A stretch of DNA of 64,000 nt. Origin: Phyllobacterium sophorae. GTDB taxonomy: Bacteria; Pseudomonadota; Alphaproteobacteria; Rhizobiales; Rhizobiaceae. The DNA lies in NCBI RefSeq assembly GCF_003010965.1, contig NZ_PGGM01000019.1, positions 47,250 to 111,249 of the forward strand, written 5' to 3'. Positions within the stretch are counted from its first letter, which is position 1; each line of letters opens with the position of its first letter. This document shows, in pieces, positions 1 to 9,128 of the stretch. The notes under the pieces are model-generated. The model had not been told where the DNA came from and ran no database searches. It saw nothing but the letters and a program-made list of their open reading frames with translations. Both the position numbers and the translations under genes were made by a program.

Positions 1-642
1 CTCGGGGGTCTTGAGATAACTGACGACCGCGTCAGCAATCAGGTTGCGATGGCGCTCCATGGTTTCCGGTTTTGACAGATCCCGGCGAAAAATCGTTCCA
101 AACGTATATCGGTTCGAGACGCGAAAGAAGCAAAACGCGCTTATCATCATATGGACGTCAACTGGATCAGCGTTCCGACAGAAAACCTTGTCCTTGATGC
201 CGCGTTTGAGGATGCCGGCTATTGTCTCGATCACGGAGACATTCAAATCGCGGATCGCTTCGGACCGAAGCATATGGGAGGCGTGATGAATATTCTCGAT
301 ACTTACCAATCGGACAAAATCTGGATTGGCTTCGTCATGATCGAATGTGGTTGAAATCAACGTGCGCAATGCTGCCTCTGGCGGCAGGTTCGTCAGCTCC
401 AGATCTGCTTCAAGTGTTCGGATTTTGCGATATGATCGTTCTAATACGGCCAGATAGAGACCTTCCTTGCTGCCGAAATAATAATAGATCATTCGTTTGG
501 ACGTGCGGGTGCGCTCCGCGATGGCATCGACGCGGGCCCCAGCAAGACCATGGGTTGAAAACTCCTCCGTTGCCACAACGAGGATGTCTTCCTGCGTTCT
601 CTGCGGATCGTTTTTTCTTGCGCTCACTGCCGCTGCGGTCAA
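1..642 (-). CDS. TetR/AcrR-family regulator (C-terminus cut by window edge)
   Basis: The minus-strand frame is open from a TTG at 642 to the window edge, about 214 codons with no stop, so the 3' end is missing. The N-terminal part reads as a TetR helix-turn-helix: a helix with EEFSTHGLAGARVDAIAERT, then TSKRMIYYYFGSKEGLY, the hallmark recognition-helix and Tyr/Phe pattern. The rest is a helical ligand-binding domain with no identifiable ligand. The TTG is preferred because a GGAG lies about 10 bases upstream and the frame is closed by TGA eight codons earlier; an in-frame GTG at 627 is an alternative. It is divergent from the TRAP/quinate operon and is the likely local repressor, probably sensing a shikimate-pathway-type compound. 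That role is inferred from position only. Confidence 0.85.
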   Translation of the reverse strand, partial: MTAAAVSARKNDPQRTQEDILVVATEEFSTHGLAGARVDAIAERTRTSKRMIYYYFGSKEGLYLAVLERSYRKIRTLEADLELTNLPPEAALRTLISTTFDHDEANPDFVRLVSIENIHHASHMLRSEAIRDLNVSVIETIAGILKRGIKDKVFCRNADPVDVHMMISAFCFFRVSNRYTFGTIFRRDLSKPETMERHRNLIADAVVSYLKTPE

Positions 643-781
643 TTCAAGCGCGCTCCCCTCGCATCAAGCAAACTGAATGTAGACGTGAAAATTCCCGGCG
701 TGTGCAATCGTCGCGCCGAATACCCTGCCTCGGTGCCTTTGAAGTCATATTCAGCTTCAACCGATCTTTCAATAGAAGCGC

Positions 782-810
782 TTGACATTCGAACTGGTTA
801 GTACATTTTA
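782..810 (+). promoter_or_regulatory. putative promoter/operator of the TRAP-quinate operon
   Basis: The divergent intergenic region between the TetR gene and dctQ contains a perfect TTGACA (782-787). About 17 bases later there is a weak AT-rich -10 candidate (catttta region, 804-810). A short dyad, aactggtt, lies at 792-799 between the two, where a TetR dimer would block polymerase. The -35 match is seen directly. The -10 and the operator assignment are weak inferences. Confidence 0.35.
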
Positions 811-942
811 AGGCAATATGCAATTTGGCCTGTGCTGGAGGAGCGCCGGCCATACGGATAGCGTGCCTGGTTTTCGGGCGCTTGCCGTTTGCATGAAAGA
901 CAAAAAGACTGTTCGAAACAGGTCACTCGCCGGGAGGAGCGA

Positions 943-1518
943 ATGGTTCGCATAATCGAATTCTGCTTTTTCATGCTGAAGATAGCAATCGCACTGTTGC
1001 TTGCCGGCATGGTGGTGCTGGTTTTCGGCAATGTTGTCCTACGCTACGCGTTCAACCAGGGCATCACCTACTCCGAAGAACTCTCGCGGCTCTTCTTCGT
1101 ATGGCTGACGTTTCTTGGTGCTGTTGTCGCCATGCACGAACACGGCCATCTGGGCGTCGACTCGGTTATCCGGCGATTGCCACCCAATATTGCCAAGGCG
1201 GCCGTCATAGGCGGTCATTTCCTCATGCTGGTGGCGACGTGGTTGTTGATCAGCGGCAGCTGGGATCAGACTTTGATCAATCTGCATGTCAAAACTCCTG
1301 CGACCGGCATCTCCATGGCATTCTTCTACGGCGCGGGCCTTGCGTTCGGGGTCCCCGCATTTCTCATCCTGCTTTGGGACGCCTTCTGCGTCGCAACCGG
1401 CCGCATCGATCTGGCGACAGCCGAGCTTGTACGCGACTCCGAAGAACAGATCGCCGACGATGACCATTCGAGCACGGCGCTGGGCCGTTCAGCAAATACG
1501 CTGGGGAGCCAAGGATGA
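943..1518 (+). CDS. dctQ: TRAP transporter small membrane subunit (DctQ type)
   Basis: A protein of 191 residues with four predicted membrane helices and the DctQ signature around NVVLRYAFNQGITYSEELSRLFFVWLTFLGA. DctQ partners the large DctM permease and the periplasmic DctP binding protein in sodium-driven uptake of organic acids. The ATG at 943 is chosen because it follows GGGAGGAG with good spacing; an upstream in-frame ATG at 889 lacks such a site and would add a charged, unconserved extension. The stop overlaps the dctM start by four bases (ATGA), indicating coupled translation. The downstream quinate/shikimate genes suggest the substrate. Family assignment is firm, substrate is inference. 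Confidence 0.93.
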   Translation: MVRIIEFCFFMLKIAIALLLAGMVVLVFGNVVLRYAFNQGITYSEELSRLFFVWLTFLGAVVAMHEHGHLGVDSVIRRLPPNIAKAAVIGGHFLMLVATWLLISGSWDQTLINLHVKTPATGISMAFFYGAGLAFGVPAFLILLWDAFCVATGRIDLATAELVRDSEEQIADDDHSSTALGRSANTLGSQG

Positions 1519-2795
1519 CGGTGGCGATTTTCCTTGGTGCACTTCTCGGGCCCATGGCGCTGGGCGTTCCGATCGCCTTCGCACTGATCATCAGCGGCGT
1601 TGCGCTGATGATGTATCTGGACATGTTCGATGCGCAGATCGTTGCGCAAAATGTGTTGAACGGCGCAGATAGTTTCCCGTTGATGGCAGTCCCGTTTTTC
1701 ATGCTTGCTGGCGAAGTGATGAATACGGGAGGGCTATCGCGGCGCATCGTCGCTCTGGCCATGGCCATGGTCGGCCATATTCGCGGCGGTCTGGGTTTTG
1801 TGGCAATCTTTGCTGCCTGCGTGCTGTCGAGCCTCTCGGGCTCTGCGGTGGCGGACGCGGCCGCGCTTGGTACTTTGCTGCTGCCGATGATGCTGAAATC
1901 GGGTCACGATCCTGCCCGGGCAGGCGGGCTGCTCGCCTCTGCGTCGATCATTGGACCAATCATCCCGCCGTCGATCGGTTTCATCCTCTACGGTGTCGTC
2001 GGCGGCGTATCGATTACCAAGCTGTTTCTTGCCGGAATATTTCCTGGTCTTTTGATAGCGTTGGCGCTTTGCATCACGTGGCTGATGGTCGCCAGCAAGG
2101 AGCAATTCGCCCTGCCCCCACGGCAATCGGGTACCGTCCGGTTGAAGGCATTCATTGACAGTATCTGGGCTCTCATGCTGCCGCTGATCATCATCGTAGG
2201 GCTGAAATTCGGCGTGTTCACGCCCACCGAAGCCGGCGTGGTCGCAGCCGTTTATTCACTTTTCGTCGCCATGGTGATCTATCGCGAATTGCCGCCGGCG
2301 AAACTTTTCCATGTCTTCGTCGCTGCGGCGAAGATTACGGCTGTCGTCATGTTTCTTGTGGCGACTGCGGCGGTTTCCGCCTGGCTGATCACGGTGGCTG
2401 ACGTGCCTGGCGATCTCGCCGCCCTCATCGAGCCGTTGATGGGGAATCAGACATTGCTGCTGCTCGCCATCATGCTGCTCGTGGTGGTCGTCGGGACTGC
2501 AATGGATATGACGCCGACCATCCTCATCATGACACCGGTCCTGATGCCGATCATCAAAGAGGCAGGGATTGATCCTGTGTATTTCGGTGTCCTGTTCATT
2601 ATCAACAACTCGATCGGCCTCATAACCCCACCGGTTGGTACCGTACTTAACGTCATCTGCGGAATTTCCAAACTTTCGATGGAAGAGCTGATGAAGGGCG
2701 TCATGCCATTTCTCATCGCAGAACTCATTGTGCTTTTGCTGCTCGTCCTGTTCCCGCAACTGGTGATGGTTCCGGTCAGTTGGCTGGGACATTGA
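1515..2795 (+). CDS. dctM: TRAP transporter large permease subunit (DctM type)
   Basis: A 426-residue, highly hydrophobic protein of normal DctM length with about a dozen membrane segments. Family landmarks include GVPIAFALIISGVALM near the start, PLMAVPFFMLAGEVMNTGG, the repeated GS/DAAALG-type turn (SGSAVADAAALGTLLLPMM), IPPSIGFILYG and LITPPVGTVLNV. It forms the translocating channel with DctQ and is powered by an ion gradient. It begins inside the dctQ stop codon. It most likely imports quinate, shikimate or 3-dehydroshikimate, given the catabolic genes that follow. Aromatic acids or other hydroxy acids remain possible. Confidence 0.94.
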   Translation: MTVAIFLGALLGPMALGVPIAFALIISGVALMMYLDMFDAQIVAQNVLNGADSFPLMAVPFFMLAGEVMNTGGLSRRIVALAMAMVGHIRGGLGFVAIFAACVLSSLSGSAVADAAALGTLLLPMMLKSGHDPARAGGLLASASIIGPIIPPSIGFILYGVVGGVSITKLFLAGIFPGLLIALALCITWLMVASKEQFALPPRQSGTVRLKAFIDSIWALMLPLIIIVGLKFGVFTPTEAGVVAAVYSLFVAMVIYRELPPAKLFHVFVAAAKITAVVMFLVATAAVSAWLITVADVPGDLAALIEPLMGNQTLLLLAIMLLVVVVGTAMDMTPTILIMTPVLMPIIKEAGIDPVYFGVLFIINNSIGLITPPVGTVLNVICGISKLSMEELMKGVMPFLIAELIVLLLLVLFPQLVMVPVSWLGH

Positions 2796-2868
2796 AGAGC
2801 GGTTGTTTGACGAGGTGGAAGAATTCAACCGGCCGCGGGGAAACGTCGGCCACAACCGGGAGGAAAAA

Positions 2869-3885
2869 ATGCTCAATAAATTAATGAAAGTCCTGATGGG
2901 AGTGGCGCTGCCGCTCGCCTTTTTGACCACTGGTCCTGCCATAGCCGAGATCAGAGAGCATCAACTCAAATTTGCTTCGGCCAACAACAAAGGCCATCCG
3001 CAGGTTATGGGCATGGAGAAGTTCGCTGATATCGTGAAGGAAAAGAGCAATGGCAAGATTACGGTGAAGCTTTTCCCGGGCGGCGTGCTCGGCGGTGACG
3101 TGCAGACTGTGTCTGCGCTTCAGGGCGGCGTGATCGAGATGACGGTCCTGAACGCCGGCATCCTGGCCGGCAACGCCAAACAGTTTGGCGCGGTCGATCT
3201 GCCTTTCCTGTTCAACAGCGGTGAAGAGGCCGACAAGGTCATGGACGGGCCGTTCGGCGCCAGCTTGATGAAATTGCTGCCCGATACGGGGCTTGTGGGG
3301 CTGGCTTTTTGGGAGCTCGGTTTTCGAAACCTGACCAACAACCGCCATCCGGTCGCCAAACTCGAAGACATCAAGGGTTTGAAAATTCGTACGATTCAGT
3401 CGCCCATTCCCATTGAGCTTTTCAACAGTCTTGGCGCCAATGCGGTGCCAATGCCCTATACGGAACTTTATACCGCGCTCGAAACCGGAACTGTGGACGG
3501 CCAGGAAAATCCGGCTGCAAATATCGTAAACGCGAAATTCTACGAAGTTCAGAAATACATGACGGTTACGCGCCATCAGTACAATCCGCAGATCGTGCTG
3601 GTCAGCAAGAAGTTTTTTGACGGGCTGAACGATGAAGAAAAGGCGGTGTTGCAATCGGCGGCAGACGAAGCGCGTGATTATCAGCGCAAGGTCTCGCGCG
3701 AGCAGGATGCCGCCTCGATCGACGAAATCAAGAAGACCGGGATGGAAGTGACCGAACTCAGCCCGGAGGAGACACAGAAACTTCGCGAAGCCGTCAAGCC
3801 CATTATCGACAAGTTCAGTGCGGAGATCGGCCCTGAAACGGTCGAGCAACTCTTCAAGGAACTGAATGCGGCTCGAGGCCAGTAG
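2869..3885 (+). CDS. dctP: TRAP transporter periplasmic solute-binding protein (DctP type)
   Basis: A 338-residue secreted protein beginning with a clear Sec signal (MLNKLMKVLMGVALPLAFLT, then GPAIA before the mature part). It carries DctP-family features: FPGGVLGGDVQTV, the GLKIRTIQSPI segment including the conserved substrate-contacting Arg, and the QENPAANIVNAKFYEVQKY region. The ATG at 2869 follows GGGAGGAAAAA; an earlier in-frame start at 2803 is rejected because it would bury the signal peptide behind 22 polar residues. The gene is 73 bases behind dctM. It captures the ligand in the periplasm and delivers it to DctQM. Confidence 0.93.
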   Translation: MLNKLMKVLMGVALPLAFLTTGPAIAEIREHQLKFASANNKGHPQVMGMEKFADIVKEKSNGKITVKLFPGGVLGGDVQTVSALQGGVIEMTVLNAGILAGNAKQFGAVDLPFLFNSGEEADKVMDGPFGASLMKLLPDTGLVGLAFWELGFRNLTNNRHPVAKLEDIKGLKIRTIQSPIPIELFNSLGANAVPMPYTELYTALETGTVDGQENPAANIVNAKFYEVQKYMTVTRHQYNPQIVLVSKKFFDGLNDEEKAVLQSAADEARDYQRKVSREQDAASIDEIKKTGMEVTELSPEETQKLREAVKPIIDKFSAEIGPETVEQLFKELNAARGQ

Positions 3886-3893
3886 AGGCAAGA

Positions 3894-3920
3894 GTCAGCC
3901 CGCCTTTGCGGCGGGCTGAC
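3894..3920 (+). terminator. perfect 11-bp stem-loop after dctP
   Basis: gtcagcccgcc pairs perfectly with ggcgggctgac around a five-base loop, starting nine bases after the dctP stop. There is no run of T behind it, so complete termination is unlikely. It more probably protects the upstream mRNA (raising binding-protein output) or attenuates read-through into the dehydrogenase gene. The structure is seen; the function is inferred. Confidence 0.6.
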
Positions 3921-3969
3921 ACTGCTTGATGAACTTGGGCCGCGCCGAAGCACAAACGGAATCGAAGTG

Positions 3970-4860
3970 ATGAGCGAAACACTGTTGAAGCCGATCAAGG
4001 CGGGGCTTATCGGGGCGGGCATCCAGGCCTCGCTTACGCCCGCCATGCACATGAAGGAGGGAACGGCGCAGGGGCTCGCCTATGAGTATGAACTGATTGA
4101 CCTCAGCCCGCTTGATGCGTCGGTCGACGATCTACCGCAGCTCCTTTTGCATGCCGAACAACGCGGCTTTTCAGGCCTCAATATCACACATCCCTGCAAG
4201 CAGGCGGTCATGCCGCATCTTGACGAGCTTTCCGCCGACGCCAGATCGATTGGCGCGGTCAATACCGTGGTTTTGAAAGACGGAAGACGCTACGGCCACA
4301 ATACCGATTGGTGGGGTTTTGCCGAAAGCTTCCGTCGTGGTCTTCCAGAGGTCGACACCTCGTTTGTCGTTCAGCTTGGTGCCGGAGGTGCCGGCGTTGC
4401 AACGGCGTACGCCGCCTTGTCGCTTGGGGTGGCCAAGTTTGCGATATTCGATCGTGAACGCCAGCGTGCCGTAGCGCTCAGCATGGCGATGCAGCAAATA
4501 TTTCCCGATGCGCAAATCATTGCCAACGGGGACCTTCTTAAGGCAATGCAACAGGCGTCGGGGCTTATTCACGCCACACCCACGGGCATGTCCAGGTATC
4601 CCGGACTTCCGCTGCCGGCGGAGATGCTCGATCGTCGCCACTGGGTGGCGGAAATCGTCTACTTTCCGCTCGAGACAGAGTTGTTGAAACAGGCGCGCCT
4701 GCGCGGCTGCTTGACGCTTGATGGCGGCGGCATGGCGGTCTTTCAGGCAGTAGGAGCCTTCCGGCTTTTTACCGGTCTGGAACCGGACGCGAACCGGATG
4801 CTCAAGCATTTTCAGTCGATGACCGCCGAGAGTGCTATGGAGGCAAGGACCCGGAAATGA
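3970..4860 (+). CDS. quinate/shikimate dehydrogenase (AroE family)
   Basis: A 296-residue AroE-fold protein. It has the substrate loop QASLTPAMH, the invariant Lys and Asn context in GLNITHPCKQAVMPHL, the AVNTV motif, the Asp in GHNTDWWGF, and the nucleotide-binding glycine stretch GAGGAGVATAYAAL. Such enzymes oxidise quinate or shikimate with NAD(P). Because the next gene encodes 3-dehydroshikimate dehydratase and the previous ones an importer, a catabolic rather than biosynthetic role is likely. ATG 3970 is taken as start; GTG at 3967 directly precedes it. The stop overlaps the quiC start (ATGA at 4857). A biosynthetic aroE duplicate cannot be excluded from sequence alone. Confidence 0.88.
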   Translation: MSETLLKPIKAGLIGAGIQASLTPAMHMKEGTAQGLAYEYELIDLSPLDASVDDLPQLLLHAEQRGFSGLNITHPCKQAVMPHLDELSADARSIGAVNTVVLKDGRRYGHNTDWWGFAESFRRGLPEVDTSFVVQLGAGGAGVATAYAALSLGVAKFAIFDRERQRAVALSMAMQQIFPDAQIIANGDLLKAMQQASGLIHATPTGMSRYPGLPLPAEMLDRRHWVAEIVYFPLETELLKQARLRGCLTLDGGGMAVFQAVGAFRLFTGLEPDANRMLKHFQSMTAESAMEARTRK

Positions 4861-6743
4861 AGACGTCGATTGCAACAGTTTCGATCAGTGGCGATTTGCC
4901 TGAAAAGCTCAAAGCAATTGCCAAGGCCGGGTTCAGCGGCGTCGAGATCTTCGAAAACGACTTCCTTGCCTTCGATGCGACCCCGCGCGAGGTCGGCACA
5001 ATGGTCAGGGATTATGGGCTGGAGATCACCTTGTTTCAGCCTTTTCGTGATTTTGAAGGAATGCCGGAACCGCATCGATCCCGCGCATTCGATCGGGCCG
5101 AACGCAAATTCGACGTGATGCAGGAATTGGGGACGGACCTTGTGCTTGTCTGTTCGAACGTATCGCCGGTCGCGCTGGGGGGGCTGGATCGTGCTGCGGA
5201 TGATTTTCGCGAACTTGGCGAACGTGCCTCAAGACGCGGCCTGCGTGTTGGCTACGAAGCGCTGGCCTGGGGACGGCACATCCATGATCATCGGGATGCG
5301 TGGGAAATCGTGCGCCGCGCTGATCACGCCAATATCGGGCTCATTCTCGACAGTTTCCATACGCTGGCGCGAAAGATCGATGTGAATTCGATCCGCTCCA
5401 TCCCCAAGGAAAAAATATTCATCGTCCAGCTTGCCGACGCACCGCTTATCGACATGGATCTTCTCTACTGGAGCCGCCACTACCGCAACATGCCCGGAGA
5501 GGGGGATCTTCCGGTGGTGGATTTCATGCAGGCCGTTGCTGCCACCGGCTATGATGGATATCTGTCATTGGAAATTTTCAATGATCAGTTTCGTGGTGGA
5601 TCACCGCGCTCCATCGCGCTGGATGGTCATCGATCGCTCATCTACCTCGGCGACCAGATACAGCGCCGCGCGCCGGAGGGGGCGGTTGCTCTGCCAAGCA
5701 TGCCGGAGCGCATTCATGTCGACGGCGTGGCATTTGTTGAATTTTCTGCCAGTGAAGAGGACGCCGAAGAACTCGGCGGGCATTTGCGCACTCTGGGTTT
5801 CCGCGTCGCTGGCACGCACAAAACGAAGCGGGTAACTTTATTCCGGCAAGGCGAAATCAACCTTGTCATCAACACCGAGCATGAAGGATTTGCTCATTCC
5901 TCTTACTTGGTCCATGGCACGTCGGCCTACGCGATCGGTCTTGAGGTGGAGGATGCAAAAGCAACCGCGCAGCGTGCACGCGCGCTTATTGCAGAGCCTT
6001 TCGAACAAACCGTCGGTCCCGGCGAGCTGACGATGCCAGCGATCCGCGGAGTTGGCGGCGGTATCATCTATTTTGTCGATCAAAAATCTGATTTGAAAAA
6101 CATATGGGAGATCGAGTTCAACATGATTGCCGGCGAAGAGCGCGATGGTGTGGGGCTCCGGCGCGTTGATCATATCGCTCAGACGATGAAGTACGACGAG
6201 ATGCTGACTTGGATCCTATTTTACACCTCGATTTTCAAGGTGCGCAAAACGCCCATGGTCGACATCGTCGATCCAGCGGGCATCGTGCGCAGTCAGGTCG
6301 TTGAAAACAATGACGGCCGCTTCCGCCTGACACTCAATGGCGCAGAAAACCGCACCACTCTTGCTGGACATTTCATTGCCGAGAATTTCGGATCCGGCGT
6401 CCAGCATCTGGCGTTTGAGACCAACGATATATTTGCAACGGCGTCTGCGCTCCAAAAAAACGGCTTCACGCCACTTCAGATATCATCGAACTACTACGAT
6501 GATCTGGAAGCACGGTTCGGTCTCGATCTCGGGCTTTCCGACAGACTGAGGTCAGCCAACATCCTCTATGACCGTGATGAAAACGGTGAATATTTTCAGC
6601 TCTACAGTCCAAATTATGGCGAGGGCTTTTTCTTTGAAATCGTTCAGCGTAGCGGATATCGAGGTTATGGTGCGTCCAACTCCATCTTCAGGATAGCCGC
6701 ACAAAAGCGCCATTTGAGGCCGAAAGGCATGCCGCGAGTCTGA
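4857..6743 (+). CDS. quiC: 3-dehydroshikimate dehydratase fused to an HPPD-like domain
   Basis: A 628-residue two-domain protein. Residues 1 to about 280 form a sugar-phosphate-isomerase-like TIM barrel. Its metal ligands are readable as Glu134 (VGYEALAW), Asp165 (LILDSFHTL), Gln191 (IVQLAD) and Glu239 (LSLEIFNDQF). Residues from about 290 resemble 4-hydroxyphenylpyruvate dioxygenase, with RVDHIAQTM, VQHLAFETND and FFFEIVQRSGYRGYG giving the usual His-His-Glu set. This fused architecture is known for bacterial QuiC, which converts 3-dehydroshikimate to protocatechuate; the role of the dioxygenase-like half is less clear. It is translationally coupled to the dehydrogenase. No protocatechuate ring-cleavage genes are present in this window. 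Confidence 0.92.
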   Translation: MKTSIATVSISGDLPEKLKAIAKAGFSGVEIFENDFLAFDATPREVGTMVRDYGLEITLFQPFRDFEGMPEPHRSRAFDRAERKFDVMQELGTDLVLVCSNVSPVALGGLDRAADDFRELGERASRRGLRVGYEALAWGRHIHDHRDAWEIVRRADHANIGLILDSFHTLARKIDVNSIRSIPKEKIFIVQLADAPLIDMDLLYWSRHYRNMPGEGDLPVVDFMQAVAATGYDGYLSLEIFNDQFRGGSPRSIALDGHRSLIYLGDQIQRRAPEGAVALPSMPERIHVDGVAFVEFSASEEDAEELGGHLRTLGFRVAGTHKTKRVTLFRQGEINLVINTEHEGFAHSSYLVHGTSAYAIGLEVEDAKATAQRARALIAEPFEQTVGPGELTMPAIRGVGGGIIYFVDQKSDLKNIWEIEFNMIAGEERDGVGLRRVDHIAQTMKYDEMLTWILFYTSIFKVRKTPMVDIVDPAGIVRSQVVENNDGRFRLTLNGAENRTTLAGHFIAENFGSGVQHLAFETNDIFATASALQKNGFTPLQISSNYYDDLEARFGLDLGLSDRLRSANILYDRDENGEYFQLYSPNYGEGFFFEIVQRSGYRGYGASNSIFRIAAQKRHLRPKGMPRV

Positions 6744-6819
6744 TCGAAATTGCCAACCAGGCGGAACGTTCAGGGCATCCAGCCAAAGAAGATGCGCGGA
6801 TGTGATGATGCGTCAATGG

Positions 6820-7026
6820 TTATTTCGCGCGCATGATCAAATTATGGATCCACGCCAACAGGGAGAACGAACCGGCCCCGGCCACAGCCCCGCCGAGCAG
6901 GTCTATCAGGTAACCGGCCATCGGCACATTGCGCGCCCTCCCTGTAAAGGCAATGATCGCTAACATGCACAGCGCTCCAATGACGAGCCCCCATAGGGCA
7001 GAGTTTGTGACACTGAATTTTCTCAT
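6820..7026 (-). CDS. small two-helix membrane protein
   Basis: A 68-residue protein with two hydrophobic segments (ALWGLVIGALCMLAIIAF and LLGGAVAGAGSFSLLAWI) and a basic C-terminus (MRAK). A strong AGGGGAT ribosome site stands six bases before the ATG, which supports a real gene. I do not recognise the family. It lies alone between the quinate operon and another tiny membrane ORF, in a zone rich in small membrane proteins. Confidence 0.65.
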   Translation of the reverse strand: MRKFSVTNSALWGLVIGALCMLAIIAFTGRARNVPMAGYLIDLLGGAVAGAGSFSLLAWIHNLIMRAK

Positions 7027-7224
7027 AGCATCCCCTGACAGATTACTGTGTGATGCGGCAGCAGCTGCTTGTCGCCGGCGTCATGCCAGCGAAGTCTTTA
7101 AAGCTTGGTGGACCGCAGGGAGAGATAGTCCGCAGGCCCCGCAACGGTTTATCAAAACTGTGCCTGATCGGCCAGGCAACGCAGTTGATGCCACTGCAGC
7201 CCGGTCCTGATCTTACCAAGGAGC

Positions 7225-7314
7225 CTACCAAATCATCTGCACCGCGAAATAGATGATCGCGGCTCCTATGAAAATTGCGCCAAAGATAACCAACGATCTA
7301 ACGTTATTTTCCAT
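7225..7314 (-). CDS. 29-residue single-helix membrane peptide
   Basis: A 29-codon frame: MENNVR followed by one continuous hydrophobic helix (SLVIFGAIFIGAAIIYFAVQ) and MIW, then stop. It is preceded by a good GAGGGAGTTCAC ribosome site. It is too short for ordinary gene finders and lies in frame within a longer open stretch that crosses the AraC gene. Size, single helix and ribosome site fit a small membrane peptide of the sort often found in stress loci. Function unknown. Confidence 0.55.
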   Translation of the reverse strand: MENNVRSLVIFGAIFIGAAIIYFAVQMIW

Positions 7315-7366
7315 GTGAACTCCCTCAAACGTTGATCGCCCAGCCAGAAGCGATTGTCGTCCCATC

Positions 7367-8509
7367 TCAGCCGTGAAGCCGGCGCAACAGCACGCCGAAC
7401 CGCTCTGCAGGCGCGTACGCAGCCAGGTCCGCCGCGGGCTTGTAAGGCAGGCAGGCGCTCTGTCCGTTCCTGACATCGGTAGGGCTGCACCCGAACTCGC
7501 GCCTGAAGGCACGGCTAAATTCTGTTCCATCGTTGAAACAGCGTTGCTCGGCGATGTCGATGATACGGCGTTGATCGTTCGGATCAGAAAGCGCCGCATG
7601 CGCGTCGAGGAGACGCCGATGCTGGATGTAATGCGTGACGCCGCCAAACGGCTCGAACAATCGATAGAGCCGCGAGCGCGAAACACCAAGTTCGCGCCGC
7701 AGGGTCTCGGCACGAAGTGCTGGATCGAACAATCTGGACTGGATGATCCGATGCGCTTTTTCGATCAGGGCCGTCGCAATTGGTTCGCGCGCCTCATCCA
7801 GATGATCTGCAGTTGGAGAAACGCAAGCAAGGATCATCGCCCGCGTTGCAGCGACCAATGCAGGAAGATCAGCTTCCTCGACTGCCGGCAGCCGCTTGGC
7901 AAGGCCGGTCATGAAATCGGAGAACAGACGGCCCAACCCGGTGTCGAGAGTCGAGAATTCCGCGCCACTTAAGGTCTTGGTCACTTCATAGGAAAAATCG
8001 CGTGGAACGAACAGCATGAGCATTTCACTATCGGTGACATTTCCTTCGAAAGTCCGGCCGAGTGAGTGAACCTGCACCACGCCGGCACCACCCTCAAAAG
8101 TCCTGGTTGGCGCAATCGTGTTGACGCTGCCATGCAGTAACATCGTCAATGTCCAGTGATCGAGGGGATCGCGCCGCGTATGGCCGGGCAGGCTGGCGAA
8201 TCTCAATGCATCGGTCTTGATGCGCGAGAAGGCAAGGCAGCCGAGGTCCCAAATGACTTGCTTACCACCAAAACCGACGGTCACATCCTCGGGCGACTTG
8301 AGTTCAAGCATGGATGCGAAATTGTTGCGCCAAGCTTCAAATTGATAACCTGGGGGAAGGTCGTGCGTTGTGAGCTCATAGGCCGGCAGGTGCAATGGCG
8401 CGCGCACTTTTCGCCCAGGTTCAGGCGTGGTGCTTTTTGATGCCATAGCGATAGCATTGGAGATTGTGGTGGGTAGCACATCTTGCCGTATCGCGCTTTC
8501 GGCTCTCAT
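7367..8509 (-). CDS. AraC-family transcriptional regulator
   Basis: A 380-residue protein. Residues from about 60 to 200 form an AraC-binding-like sensor domain with the WTLTMLLHGSVNTI strand pattern. The C-terminal 110 residues are an AraC helix-turn-helix pair: LRRELGVSRSRLYRLFEPFGG for the first helix-turn-helix, and the hallmark FNDGTEFSRAFRREFGCSPTDVR for the second. The first ATG gives the best fit, although the first 30 residues are poorly conserved in appearance. No operon partner is adjacent on the same strand. It may control the small membrane genes downstream (7225, 6820) or distant targets. Family certain, target unknown. Confidence 0.9.
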   Translation of the reverse strand: MRAESAIRQDVLPTTISNAIAMASKSTTPEPGRKVRAPLHLPAYELTTHDLPPGYQFEAWRNNFASMLELKSPEDVTVGFGGKQVIWDLGCLAFSRIKTDALRFASLPGHTRRDPLDHWTLTMLLHGSVNTIAPTRTFEGGAGVVQVHSLGRTFEGNVTDSEMLMLFVPRDFSYEVTKTLSGAEFSTLDTGLGRLFSDFMTGLAKRLPAVEEADLPALVAATRAMILACVSPTADHLDEAREPIATALIEKAHRIIQSRLFDPALRAETLRRELGVSRSRLYRLFEPFGGVTHYIQHRRLLDAHAALSDPNDQRRIIDIAEQRCFNDGTEFSRAFRREFGCSPTDVRNGQSACLPYKPAADLAAYAPAERFGVLLRRLHG

Positions 8510-9128
8510 AGCTTCACTCTATCGGGTGTGAATAAGGACCACGGCCAAACATTCGACTTGCCGTCGCACACAATGATCAAGATAGCGGCGTTGTTCTGGA
8601 ACTGTTGTTTTGACATCGCTCCTCCCCCGGGAGCTCAGATGGCCATATCAATTGAAACCTGTCACAGTAAAACAACGTATAACACAGTTAGCCCGAATTG
8701 TTTAGTCGGTAATTCTACCAAAGCCGAATGCAAATCGGTGGTTGAATTTCACAGCTTGGTCAGGTGAACCGTTAGAGCCCTCGGTTGCTATGCCTCCAAA
8801 CTATCATTCGCCCCAGCTTGGTCTTGCGAGCAGGTTTTTTCATGCGTTCATTATCCAGCAAGACGAACAGGTTAAATCTTGGGTCAAGGATGACATTCGC
8901 TGTGCGTCTCCAAACCTTGGCTATAGGTCCAAATCTACTGTGTACGACGGGAATTGCTGGCTACAATGGCTTCCGATATTTCCCCCCGCTGCGATGGTGC
9001 GAGCGATGAGGATATCCAATCATGAAGGATATCTCCTGGACCATCCTTTCCGTATCTTTCTGCCTTGCCATTCCCGTGCCCGAACGGCGCGGGATAACGG
9101 CGGTCGTTCGCAGGCAGGCTTTGATTGG
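8510..9128 (+). other. 619-base stretch without a recognisable gene
   Basis: Open frames exist on both strands but none has a convincing ribosome site, domain or codon pattern; the plus-strand frame at 8742-9299 runs antisense into the AI-2E permease gene. The segment is relatively AT-rich near 8640-8720. It probably holds the promoter of the AraC gene, but no clear -35/-10 pair was identified. Confidence 0.5.

Noticed and set aside
222..785. Plus-strand open frame of 187 codons at the left end
   Set aside because: Antisense to a clear TetR helix-turn-helix gene; its translation is Arg/Ser-rich without domain features.
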